Part shown: positions 1-8,557 of the stretch, in pieces
How the letters are laid out: each line of letters begins with the position of its first letter
Numbering within the stretch: position 1 is the first letter of the stretch
Origin: Gallionella sp.
Lineage (GTDB): Bacteria; Pseudomonadota; Gammaproteobacteria; Burkholderiales; Gallionellaceae
Assembly (NCBI GenBank): GCA_030652475.1
Contig: JAUSAO010000078.1
Span: forward strand, 1 to 54,698
Reading direction: 5' to 3'
DNA length: 54,698 bases
Translations under genes and position numbers: made by a program
The notes under the pieces: model-generated
The model's input: the letters and a program-made list of their open reading frames with translations, nothing else
What the model was told of the DNA's origin: nothing
Databases searched by the model: none

Positions 1-83
1 TGCCGTCAGCTTCAGCGGGTACGCGACCCGAACTTGCTGCGGAAGAATTTATACCGGAAATGATAATCTCCTATTGCTTTACA

Positions 84-1729
84 CTACAGGGGATTATACG
101 CTACCATTAACCAAAGCACACACCTTTGCGGAACGGCTAGCAAGGGATGTTGATCCAGGCCGACGTAACGCAGGTCGTCCCATGAAAGCGAACAAACCTG
201 AATAAAAATCACATCGAATGGCACGGCATCGTCTTGGGGTATGGGAAGCGCGACAACACGTTGCGCTTCATTGTCAAAGAAAGTTTGCTCGGCTTTGTTT
301 ATATCCGAATTGGGCAGGTAAGTCGTTGTGTCTTGTTTAAATACGGGTTCTGCGACCATATTAGGGACAGGATACTCGAACAGGTACAGTGCCGCGAGGC
401 AGGAGAGGACCAGTGCGCCAACCCGCAAACGATACGACAATATCCAGTACGACAGACAGACTGCAAGCAGGACGGCGATTACGGACAGGCTTATGAAGCG
501 TAATATTAATTCAACAAGATAACTGAATTTAAAATCTGACAGTAAAGATGCCTGCGACACCACATTGCCTATGGGAGGCAGCCATGAGTCGTAGTAAAGC
601 AGTGCCAGAGCAGACACAGCAATGAGGGCGTTTTTGATACGGCGCCAGCGCTGGCGGGCACTGGAAAACAGGATGAACACGGCAAGAGCCAGGTTTTCCA
701 GCGGATGAAAAGAAATCAGGTTCATCCAGAACAGGGTTAGTTTTGCGGCGAAATAATAGCCCCATATTCCCAGTGAAATTTTGGTATGAAAGGCCGCATC
801 AGTTTCTACCGGATAACCTCCCGTGCTGGGAAGATTTTCCGAAGCCACAGGCCGTTTGAGTAGCGTTAGCAAACCGTTCAGCAAGGACGACCAATAGGAG
901 GATATGGTTTGATGAATGACTGGCTGCGCGCTAGTGTCGTGGCGTTGCTCCGCCTGCGTCCTTCTATCGCCGATGGGGATATGGGCCGCTTCATTGGAAG
1001 ATGCCGAATTTCCATGCCGTCTGGCATTCTCACTGCCATCGTAGGACAGTTCACGGTGCACGGTGAGCTGCTGAGTTTCGGTCTCTGACGAAATCTGCGC
1101 CTCTGCCTCAAACGGTTGTGGTTCTGTGAGATGTGGAGGCTTTAGCGGCTTGCTCAGCTTATTCAGGTAATTTGACCAGTACGGTGTTTCGTGCGCGTCG
1201 GTAGGGGCGCGTACTATCGGAGCGTGAGCTTGCTCAGCCCGGGTTCTTCGGTTGCCGATGGGAAGACTGGCTGATTCATCGGGCGATATCGAATTCACGC
1301 GCTGCCTGACATTCGTGCCGCCATCATTTTGAGCGTTGCCTGACAGTTGCGGTTCTGCGGGCGCGTTGAGCTTCTGATGCTCGCCTTTATTCTCTGACAA
1401 CACTTGTTCGCCCAGTTTGTTCAGATAATTTGCCCAAGAGGGCGTAGCGGGCATGGAGGAAGTATGGGCTATCGGATCCTGGCGTTGCTCGGCTCGCGTT
1501 CTTCTGTTGCCGATGGGAGGGCCGACGGGTTTATTGGGCGATATTGAATTTTCACGTCCATTCGCGCTGTCATTGTTCTGAACTGGGCTTTTATGTCGCA
1601 GTTCTGGTTTATACCCACGGTCTTTTGAAATCATCTGCTTACCCGCTGTTGTGGTTTTGCAGGGTGTGATGGCCTCACCTGACCGCCAGGTTTGTTCAGG
1701 TCATCTGACCATGAGGTGATCTTGTTCAT
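84..1729 (-). pseudogene. bcsG: Truncated, frameshifted tandem copy of bcsG
   Basis: This is a decayed relative of the intact bcsG just upstream of it on the same strand. The main reading frame (84-1634) encodes 516 residues: a repeated cytoplasmic extension (modules with IGNRRTRAEQ and YLNKLGEQV), the membrane-helix region starting near GIWGYYFAAKL, and the beginning of the catalytic domain (VCSLSWDD). It stops matching the intact copy after DQHPL and ends in unrelated residues, so the nucleophile serine and the EHGG metal site are missing. A 32-residue piece (1631-1729) beginning MNKITSWSDDLNKP resembles the N-terminus of the intact copy and meets the main frame in an ATGA overlap, so the 5' end is frameshifted too. 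About 70 bp (705-772) are almost identical to 3239-3307 of the neighbour, pointing to tandem duplication. Translation of a membrane anchor without enzyme activity cannot be excluded. Confidence 0.8.
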
Positions 1730-1736
1730 AGTGCCA

Positions 1737-4223
1737 TCATCGGTTGGTTGAAATATTGAATTCGGTGTAATCATTCCAGCTCTGTGAGCCTATTTTCAGG
1801 TGAAACCGGCCATTTTCTTCAATGACTATCGCGTTCTCGGTTTGCGCGATAAATTGAGTGGACGGCAAATCCGCGACATAACCGGACGGGGCGAATGTGC
1901 TCTTGGTAAAAGGTGAGTTTTCCAGCATGCGCGCCACGATATGCGAAATCGCCAGATAGCTGGTCGGCTGGTCAATCAGCAGCGCGTCACCCTCACGCTG
2001 TATATTTTCGCCTATGACTTTGATGCCAACGGGTACCAGCGTGATGGCAGGCGTGGGGATTTCACGCAAGCCGGATATTTGCCTGCTATCTCCACGCACC
2101 GCTCCTCCGTGTTCCGGAACCATGACAACAACTGCACGCCGGCCGGATTTCTCCAGGCTTTGCATGAATTGTTCCATCTCATCCAGAAAAGTAAGCAGAC
2201 GCTTCCGGTAAGTTTGCAACGTGTTCGGCAATGATTCGGTGCCCAGCAAAAAATTGCCGTCGTGCAAGCTGCCCGTATGGTAATAAAGCGTGACACGCGG
2301 GCTGACGGATTCCTGCCGGGTTTCCAGCCAGCGATTGAGTACTGTTAAGTCGTCGTAAACGGGTGAGTTGTTGAATGAGCGCTGGGTAATCTTGAGCCCG
2401 TTCAGCGGCAAGGGAGGCGCAGCCACCTGTCCGTATGATTTTATCTGCCCCAGTAAATCATCAAATTTGCCATCGTGATTCATGGCAAAATTTGTCTCGT
2501 AGCCATTGTTGCTGAGGCTATTGAGCAAATAGCAATTATCGTGCGTTGTCGAATACATACTGCTGTGTTCAGGCTGCCCACAGGTGGCGCGCAACAGGCG
2601 TATGGCGGCTGGCCCGCTGTAAGACGTGGCTGAATTGAAGTTTGTCAGCAGGATATCGAAACGCTGCCACAAGGGATGTTGATCCAGGCCCGCGTAACGC
2701 AGGTCGTCCCATGAGAGTGAACAGACTTGAATAAAAATCAGGTCAAACGGGACGGCATCATCATGGGGTGCGGGTAGCGAGACACTGCGTTGCGCTTCAT
2801 GGGCAAAAAAAGCTTGTGCGATCTGGTCCAGATTGGGTTTGGGTTTATCGGCCGATGTGGTTTGCTCGGCTGTGCTTGACGGGTTCGTAATCCAATTGGG
2901 GAGTTGATATTCGAACAGGGACAATGCCGCGAGGCAGGCGATGACCAAGGCGCCGCTGCGCAAGCGATAGGACACGATCCAGTACACCAGGCTGACGCCG
3001 AGCAGGATGGCGATCACAGGTAAGCTGATGAAACGCGTTGTTAACTCAAGAAGATAAATAAGTTTGAAGTCGGCCAAGGAAGGCGCGCGTGCAATGACTC
3101 TGGCGATAGGTGGCAGCCATGAGTCGTAGTAAAGCAGGGACAGGGCGGATACAAAAATGAGGGCATTTTTAATCCTGCGGAGAAACCGGCTGGCACTGAA
3201 AAATAATATGAGCCCGGCAAGCGCCAGGTTCTCCAGTGGATGAAAAGAAATCAGGTTCATCCAGAACAGGGTTAGTTTCGCGGCGAAATAATAGCCCCAT
3301 ATTCCCAGCGTCATCCCGGAATGGGAGTAGGCATTCGTTTCAGACGGATGTGCTTCCGTGCCGGATAGTCGTTGTGAACTATTCGGCCGTTTGATATGCA
3401 TCACCAGCCAGCTCAGCCAGACAGTCCAATAGGGATGCGTGATAGTGCGAGTGACGGGCTGCATCGCCTGCTCAGCGCGCGCGCTGTTATCGCCAATAGA
3501 GGGGCTGGCTGACTCATCTGGCAATACAGCGTTCTTGCCTCGCCCGGCATTCGTCCTGCCTTCGTTTCGATCGCTGCTTGTCAGCTGCGGCTCTACGGTT
3601 GTGTCGCGTTCCGGGCTTGCATGCTCTGTCACCACCTGCTCACCCAGATTACGCAGGAAATATGTTAATGAGTGCGTCTCGTGCGTGCTTGGGGGGGCTG
3701 TCGGCGCGTGTTGCAGGTTGCTCCGGGTTCTTCTATTGCCTATGGAACGAGCGGCTAAATTGATTGGCGAGATCGAATTGTTGCGTCGCGTGGCATTCCT
3801 TCTGCCATCGTTTTGATAATTTCTTGTTACGTGCGGTTCTGCGGGCGTGTCGCGCTGCTGACTTGCATGTTCTGTCATCACCTGCTCACCCAGATGGTGC
3901 AGGTAATTGGTTAATGCGGGCGTTTCAGGCGTGGGTGCTGTCGGCGCGTGGCGCGGCTTGATCTGTGCTCTTCTATTCCCTATAGAGCGGCCGGCTAAAT
4001 TATTTGTCGATATAGAATTATTGCGTCGCCCGGTATTTCTCCTGCCATCGCTTTGAAAGTTGCCTGATTGACCCGACTCTGTCGGTGCGTGGGGTTTTTG
4101 CGGCACATTTTTCGACAACACCGGTTCACTCGCCACGAGCGATTGTGGTTTTGTGATGGTCGGTTGCTCTACCTGCTCGTCAGGTTTTGTCAGGTAATCC
4201 GACCAGTAGGGCGTTCTGTGCAT
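1737..4223 (-). CDS. bcsG: BcsG, cellulose phosphoethanolamine transferase with long repeated N-terminal extension
   Basis: Inner-membrane enzyme of the BcsG family, which moves phosphoethanolamine from phosphatidylethanolamine onto glucose units of nascent cellulose in the periplasm. The 828-residue product is about 270 residues longer than E. coli BcsG. Residues 1 to about 295 are a hydrophilic extension with three to four imperfect copies of a 70-80 residue module (IGNRR...HAP...YL..LGEQV). About five membrane helices follow from GIWGYYFAAKL. The periplasmic alkaline-phosphatase-like domain keeps the family's key residues: Cys501 in VCSLSW, nucleophile Ser536 in TSYSGP, and Glu704-His705 in PEHGG. 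The Cys-Ser spacing of 35 equals that in E. coli. No Shine-Dalgarno sequence is visible before the ATG. The gene diverges from the acetylation genes and runs with 7 bp spacing into the decayed copy. The family call is firm; the role of the extension is unknown. Confidence 0.93.
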   Translation of the reverse strand: MHRTPYWSDYLTKPDEQVEQPTITKPQSLVASEPVLSKNVPQKPHAPTESGQSGNFQSDGRRNTGRRNNSISTNNLAGRSIGNRRAQIKPRHAPTAPTPETPALTNYLHHLGEQVMTEHASQQRDTPAEPHVTRNYQNDGRRNATRRNNSISPINLAARSIGNRRTRSNLQHAPTAPPSTHETHSLTYFLRNLGEQVVTEHASPERDTTVEPQLTSSDRNEGRTNAGRGKNAVLPDESASPSIGDNSARAEQAMQPVTRTITHPYWTVWLSWLVMHIKRPNSSQRLSGTEAHPSETNAYSHSGMTLGIWGYYFAAKLTLFWMNLISFHPLENLALAGLILFFSASRFLRRIKNALIFVSALSLLYYDSWLPPIARVIARAPSLADFKLIYLLELTTRFISLPVIAILLGVSLVYWIVSYRLRSGALVIACLAALSLFEYQLPNWITNPSSTAEQTTSADKPKPNLDQIAQAFFAHEAQRSVSLPAPHDDAVPFDLIFIQVCSLSWDDLRYAGLDQHPLWQRFDILLTNFNSATSYSGPAAIRLLRATCGQPEHSSMYSTTHDNCYLLNSLSNNGYETNFAMNHDGKFDDLLGQIKSYGQVAAPPLPLNGLKITQRSFNNSPVYDDLTVLNRWLETRQESVSPRVTLYYHTGSLHDGNFLLGTESLPNTLQTYRKRLLTFLDEMEQFMQSLEKSGRRAVVVMVPEHGGAVRGDSRQISGLREIPTPAITLVPVGIKVIGENIQREGDALLIDQPTSYLAISHIVARMLENSPFTKSTFAPSGYVADLPSTQFIAQTENAIVIEENGRFHLKIGSQSWNDYTEFNISTNR

Positions 4224-4399
4224 AGGGAGTTAGGTAGATATAATCAGATTCGGACTATGTCATAGGGTGAAACGGAGTATATAGATATATCTATGCACAG
4301 GTCTATGTTTGGTGGGGTTATTTTCATAATTCTGGACAACCATAAATCCAACGCTTAAACTTGCCCCGTTTGCTGACGTGAAAATATAAGGATTAAATA
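4224..4399. promoter_or_regulatory. Divergent promoter region between bcsG and the acetylation genes
   Basis: This 176-bp AT-rich gap separates two divergently transcribed units and must hold both promoters. It contains a perfect 14-bp palindrome, ATAGATATATCTAT, at 4281-4294, and a second inverted repeat CTATG-T-CATAG at 4255-4265. The motif CTATG recurs at 4291-4295 and again near 4303. These are candidate operator sites, but I cannot assign a regulator, and I could not fix -35/-10 hexamers with confidence. Confidence 0.4.
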
Positions 4400-5065
4400 A
4401 TGAGCTTACTTCTGGCAGGTTTGACCGTATTGGTGATTGGTGACAGCCATCTGGCAACCAAGGATTATTTGATTACCACCTTGCATGATGAGTTGATGCG
4501 GCAGGGCGCCAAGGTTTACTCGTACGGCGCATGTGGCACGCCCTCCGGTGCGTGGATGAAAACAATGCAGCCGCCGTGTGGCAGTGCTTTCAGGCTGGAT
4601 GATGGCCCCTTGAGAATTCGTGCGGGCGAAGCGGGATCCACCAAACCCTTGCCTGAGTTGGTTAAATTGCACCACCCTGATTTGATCGTGGTCGTAAACG
4701 GAGATACCATGGCAGGCTATAAAAATCCCAGCCTGCCTAAAACATGGATATGGAATGAAGTTAGTACCCTGACCAAGGGCATCAAGGCCAGCGGCGCCAG
4801 TTGCGTGTGGGTGGGGCCTGCGTGGGGGAATGAGGGCGGTAGGAATAGTAAAAATTTCCCACGCGTAAAGGAAATGTCAGATTTTCTGGTTGATATTGTT
4901 TCGCCGTGTATCTATATCAATTCTCTGGAAATGTCCAAGCCGGGTGAATGGGGTACGCTACAGGGTGATGGACAGCATTTCACCAGCGCCGGTTATCGCG
5001 CCTGGGGTAGTGCGATTTCCCGCGCAATAGTTTCGTCTGACATTTTACAAAAAATAAAACACTGA
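4400..5065 (+). CDS. wssF: WssF-like SGNH hydrolase, cellulose acetylation protein
   Basis: A 221-residue SGNH/GDSL-type protein. The Ser block is VIGDSH with Ser16, and the C-terminal Asp-x-x-His pair is DGQHF (Asp190, His193), so the catalytic triad looks complete. It is the first gene of a four-gene run in the order SGNH protein, AlgF-like, AlgI-like, AlgJ/AlgX-like, the order I recall for wssF-wssG-wssH-wssI, the cellulose acetylation genes of Pseudomonas fluorescens SBW25. The stop lies 7 bp before the next start. The N-terminus (MSLLLAGLTVLVIGDS) is hydrophobic but the Ser block begins by residue 13, so a normal cleavable signal peptide is unlikely with this start. Possible role: acetyl transfer to or removal from the glucan, inferred from family and context. 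Confidence 0.8.
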   Translation: MSLLLAGLTVLVIGDSHLATKDYLITTLHDELMRQGAKVYSYGACGTPSGAWMKTMQPPCGSAFRLDDGPLRIRAGEAGSTKPLPELVKLHHPDLIVVVNGDTMAGYKNPSLPKTWIWNEVSTLTKGIKASGASCVWVGPAWGNEGGRNSKNFPRVKEMSDFLVDIVSPCIYINSLEMSKPGEWGTLQGDGQHFTSAGYRAWGSAISRAIVSSDILQKIKH

Positions 5066-5072
5066 GGCTGAA

Positions 5073-5747
5073 ATGAGAAATAACGCTCGCCGCCTCATCG
5101 GATTTTTACTGGCAGGTATTTGTGCCGGTTCAGCGCTTGTCCATGCGGAACCACAACTTTATGAAACCGGGCCTTCAGAAGAATCGTCCTATGTCCGCTT
5201 CGTGAATGCGACGGAACAGGATGTTGCGGTCATTTCATCGCAAGGTACGGCGAAAGTTGAGCTGACTGCACAGGCTGAAAGGCGTGCATCACGTTTTTTT
5301 CCGGTTAAGTCCGGATCAAAATTATCAGCGACGATTCAGAGTAATAACCGTAAAATTCCAGTCGAAGTGGTTGGAAGCCCGTGGGAATACATTACGATTG
5401 CCATCGTGCCCAGTGGTCATGGACGTGTTAAAACGATGCTGGTAAGAGAAACCCCGAGTGATTTCAATGCGATGCGTTCATCGCTGGCCCTGTTTAATCT
5501 GGACGCCAAATGTGGCGCTGCTGTCATGCAGGGCGGCGCAAAAAACGTCACCATACTGGACAAAGTGCAGCCCTTTTCCGTGCAACGTCGTCTGGTTAAC
5601 CCCGTTAAACTGAGCGCCACGGTTGCCTGCACCGGGCGATCTGGGGGCGTGGCAGTTGACCTGTCACAACTTCAGGCTGGCGAACGATATAGCGTCTTTT
5701 TGCTGACGCTGAAAAATACCCAGCATACATTTTTTGTGCGTGACTGA
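5073..5747 (+). CDS. wssG: WssG / AlgF-like periplasmic acetylation protein
   Basis: A 224-residue secreted protein with a clear signal peptide (charged MRNNARR, hydrophobic core, cleavage near VHAEP around residue 26). The mature part begins LYETGPSEESSYVRFVNA, like AlgF-family proteins that act in the periplasm during O-acetylation of alginate and, as WssG, of cellulose. AlgF is not thought to be the catalytic acetyltransferase but supports acetyl transfer between the membrane and periplasmic enzymes. The gene starts 7 bp after the SGNH gene, with an 88-bp gap before the MBOAT gene. Assignment rests on the AlgF-like start, the length and the position between an SGNH gene and an AlgI-type gene. 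Confidence 0.78.
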   Translation: MRNNARRLIGFLLAGICAGSALVHAEPQLYETGPSEESSYVRFVNATEQDVAVISSQGTAKVELTAQAERRASRFFPVKSGSKLSATIQSNNRKIPVEVVGSPWEYITIAIVPSGHGRVKTMLVRETPSDFNAMRSSLALFNLDAKCGAAVMQGGAKNVTILDKVQPFSVQRRLVNPVKLSATVACTGRSGGVAVDLSQLQAGERYSVFLLTLKNTQHTFFVRD

Positions 5748-5835
5748 TAGCGAGGTGCTCGCCTACCGGTGCGAGATTACTGCAAAAAGCTGCTGATAAT
5801 TATTATTAAATTGCATTATTTCGGAGTCACAATTT

Positions 5836-7242
5836 ATGGTATTTGCGTCTCTGGAATTCCTGACGCTGTTCTTGCCCGTTTTTTTTGCGTTTTATTTTCT
5901 GACCCCGCAACAATTTCGTAATCACACGCTGCTGATTGGAAGTTGGCTGTTTTATGCCTGGTGGACGCCGAAATTTCTGATTCTGATTATTGCCTTGACC
6001 ATTATCACCTGGTTGGCGGCGATACTGATCGACAAGTCAGCTTCTGAGAAGTATAAAACACGCATGATGACAGGCGCGATTCTGGTGAATCTGGCCAGTC
6101 TGGCCTGGTACAAATACGCCAATGTCGTGGTGCAATCCCTCAATGATCTGTTCGGTAGTCCAGATCATTCGTTTATCGCATGGGAAAAAATCTTCCTGCC
6201 TATCGCCCTTTCCTTTACCGTATTGCATGCCATTTCCTATCTGGTTGATGTGCGGCGCGGTACGGTTCAGGCGCAATATAAATTAAGCTTTTTCAGCGCC
6301 TACATCGCCATGTTTCCTCATCTGATTGCCGGGCCTATCGTTCGCTACAAGGTGATTGAGAAGGAACTCTGGGAGCGGTTTTTTTCCGCAGAGGAATTTG
6401 CATCCGGTGTGCGTCTATTCATGATCGGCTTCGCGATGAAAGTGTTGATTGCCGATCCGCTTTCGCCTTTGGTCGAGTTGGTATTTACTCAATCTGCACC
6501 TTCATTGATTGATTCATGGATAGGTTGCGGCGCATATACCATCCAGCTTTATTTTGATTTCGCCGGTTACAGCCTGATGGCTATCGGACTGGGATTGATG
6601 CTGGGTTTCAGATTTGAAATTAATTTTAACAATCCTTATCTTGCTGTTTCTATTCAGGATTTCTGGCGGCGCTGGCATGTAACTCTGTCATCGTGGCTGC
6701 GCGATTACCTGTATATTGCATGGCTGGGCGGTAATCGCAACGGTCAGACGCGTACTTACATCAACCTGATGTTGACCATGTCGATTGGCGGTTTGTGGCA
6801 CGGAGGGGAAAGCTGGAATTTTCTGATCTGGGGTTTTATTCATGGTGCGGCGCTCTGTACTGCGCGTGCCTATAACATCATGGGTTATGCTATGCCTGAT
6901 TTTTTCTCGCGCCTGCTTACCCTGATTGTTGTGATGCTGGCGTGGACGGTATTTCGCGCAGCCGATTTTTCCGCCGCGATGACTGTGTGGGGCGGGCAAT
7001 TCGGTTTTAATGGCATGGCGATGGGCGATGAGGTTGCACTGGCTTTGCGCCCAACGATATATGCTTCCTTTATCCTGGGGGTTGCTTGCATCATATATCC
7101 TGGAACGCGCATTGCACAGAGCGGCTGGTGGATATTCGGCACGCAGGCGTGGCGTGCAATCTGGCCAGTGCTGGCATTTGCCTATGCGCTTATCGTGCTG
7201 ACGGGACAACAGTCGCCCCCGTTCCTGTATTTTCAGTTTTGA
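5836..7242 (+). CDS. wssH: WssH / AlgI-family membrane-bound O-acyltransferase (MBOAT)
   Basis: A 468-residue polytopic inner-membrane protein of the MBOAT family, AlgI type. It moves acetyl groups across the inner membrane for O-acetylation of an exopolysaccharide. The hallmark SIGGLWHGGESWNF is present; its histidine is residue 322, the same number as the essential His of P. aeruginosa AlgI. Other AlgI landmarks are DFAGYS, the QDFWRRWHVTLSSWLRDYLY block, and an N-terminal FLPVFF helix. The length equals the family norm. A GGAG lies about 10 bp before the ATG. Its neighbours (SGNH, AlgF-like, AlgJ/X-like) and the surrounding bcs genes point to cellulose rather than alginate; no alginate polymerase or epimerase genes are present here. 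Confidence 0.9.
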   Translation: MVFASLEFLTLFLPVFFAFYFLTPQQFRNHTLLIGSWLFYAWWTPKFLILIIALTIITWLAAILIDKSASEKYKTRMMTGAILVNLASLAWYKYANVVVQSLNDLFGSPDHSFIAWEKIFLPIALSFTVLHAISYLVDVRRGTVQAQYKLSFFSAYIAMFPHLIAGPIVRYKVIEKELWERFFSAEEFASGVRLFMIGFAMKVLIADPLSPLVELVFTQSAPSLIDSWIGCGAYTIQLYFDFAGYSLMAIGLGLMLGFRFEINFNNPYLAVSIQDFWRRWHVTLSSWLRDYLYIAWLGGNRNGQTRTYINLMLTMSIGGLWHGGESWNFLIWGFIHGAALCTARAYNIMGYAMPDFFSRLLTLIVVMLAWTVFRAADFSAAMTVWGGQFGFNGMAMGDEVALALRPTIYASFILGVACIIYPGTRIAQSGWWIFGTQAWRAIWPVLAFAYALIVLTGQQSPPFLYFQF

Positions 7243-7254
7243 TAGGGTGAAGCC

Positions 7255-8370
7255 ATGCTGATAAAACGAAAATACATGACTATATTGCCGGTGCTGGCAT
7301 TCGCTGCGCTGCTGATAGCAGGTTTCATCGTCTCCTTCCTGTCGCTCAAGGCTGTGCCAAGTGAAGATTGGGTTGAATTGAGGAAGCCGGCCCATATCCT
7401 GAGCGGTGAATCAACTCGGCGTTTTACCAGGTTGCTTAATCAACACTTCGTGCTGGGTAGTACATTCAACCAGATCGAGCGCGGTATGCTGTGGAATCTG
7501 ACGGGTGATTTAGGCCCCAGCGTTCGTGCGGGTTGTTCTGAATGGCTATTTCTGGCCGATGAGTTAACGTTGCACCCTGACAGAAATAAATCGGCTGAAT
7601 TCCGGGCTGTATTGGCGGCGCAACTCGCCAGCCGCTTAAAACAACGCGGTATTAAGCTGCTGGTGGTTGTCGTACCCGACAAAACGCGCATAGAAAACGC
7701 GCATCTTTGCAGCCTCAGGCGTTCTGTGCTGTTTGATAAACGGCTGGTGAACTGGCTGGCACTGCTGAAGCCGCACGGTATTGAAACGCTGAACCTGACT
7801 GCCGTGCTGGCTGGCACGCCGGGAGAGCGCTATTACCGCACGGATACCCACTGGAATGAAACGGGGGCGTATGCCGCAGCAGAGACCGTGGCGGCCCGTT
7901 TGAGTGATCTCCAATGGGCTGCCCTCGCGGCAGGCGGTACGCTGCCGGAGGCCGTACGTATCGAGCGTTCCGGTGATCTGATTCATCTGGCCGGGCTGGA
8001 CGGCCTGCCCGGCTTTTTGCGCCCCGGGATGGAACGGGTACAGGCCACGGAAGTCGCGCCGGTTACCGTAGAAAGTGATGACTTGTTCGGTGATGCCGGC
8101 TTGCCTGCCATCGCGCTGATCGGTACATCTTATTCGCGCAACAGTAATTTTGTGCCGTTTCTGGAGCATAAGCTGGGTGAACCCGTGGCTAATCTGGCTA
8201 AAGACGGCGGCGATTTTTCGGGCGCCGCCACGGCCTTTTTCGCCGGAGCAACGTTCCGCGATAATCCGCCCAAGGTGGTTGTTTGGGAAATTCCCGAGCG
8301 CGTGATCGAAATGCCCATCAAGGATGACGAACGAAAATGGCTGGAGACGCTGGTCAAGGCCAGCTTGTAG
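7255..8370 (+). CDS. wssI: WssI / AlgJ-AlgX-like polysaccharide O-acetyltransferase
   Basis: A 371-residue protein with an N-terminal membrane or signal segment (about residues 9-28) and an AlgJ/AlgX-type SGNH acetyltransferase domain. The signature pieces are CSEWLFLADE, the Asp-x-His motif DTHWNETG (Asp197, His199) and the serine block IGTSYS (Ser292), followed by VVVWEIPER near the C-terminus. In the family these residues form the Ser-His-Asp triad that puts the acetyl group on the polymer in the periplasm. The gene follows the MBOAT gene by 12 bp and ends the acetylation operon. Together the four genes supply membrane transfer (MBOAT), a periplasmic helper and two SGNH enzymes. Confidence 0.87.
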   Translation: MLIKRKYMTILPVLAFAALLIAGFIVSFLSLKAVPSEDWVELRKPAHILSGESTRRFTRLLNQHFVLGSTFNQIERGMLWNLTGDLGPSVRAGCSEWLFLADELTLHPDRNKSAEFRAVLAAQLASRLKQRGIKLLVVVVPDKTRIENAHLCSLRRSVLFDKRLVNWLALLKPHGIETLNLTAVLAGTPGERYYRTDTHWNETGAYAAAETVAARLSDLQWAALAAGGTLPEAVRIERSGDLIHLAGLDGLPGFLRPGMERVQATEVAPVTVESDDLFGDAGLPAIALIGTSYSRNSNFVPFLEHKLGEPVANLAKDGGDFSGAATAFFAGATFRDNPPKVVVWEIPERVIEMPIKDDERKWLETLVKASL

Positions 8371-8557
8371 CGCCTCACACTGCCCGCTGCACAAATGGCC
8401 TGCCAGGGAAGCATTCTTCGGTTTTGCCGTTCCTGTAGCCGACTCGATCATTTGGGGGCCGGTTGCGACAGGAATCTAGCCGCTGATACATCCCGCCTGG
8501 CCGCGTCCTCTGAACTACGCTATGTCCGCCCTAGCGGAAATGGCGAATAAGCCAGCC

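Noticed and set aside
1..145. Several open reading frames run in from the window start on both strands
   Set aside because: All are under 70 codons, more than one frame looks equally plausible, and one simply runs antisense through the bcsG remnant. I cannot tell which, if any, is the end of a real gene.
3700..4220. Possible PilZ-like RxxxR...NxSxxG pattern in the BcsG extension
   Set aside because: Arginine and NSIS elements are present, but the spacing does not match a PilZ motif and there is no beta-barrel-like sequence around it.
5836..8370. Alginate biosynthesis genes (algI/algJ/algF names)
   Set aside because: No alginate polymerase, epimerase or lyase is nearby; the SGNH-AlgF-AlgI-AlgJ order beside bcs genes fits cellulose acetylation better.
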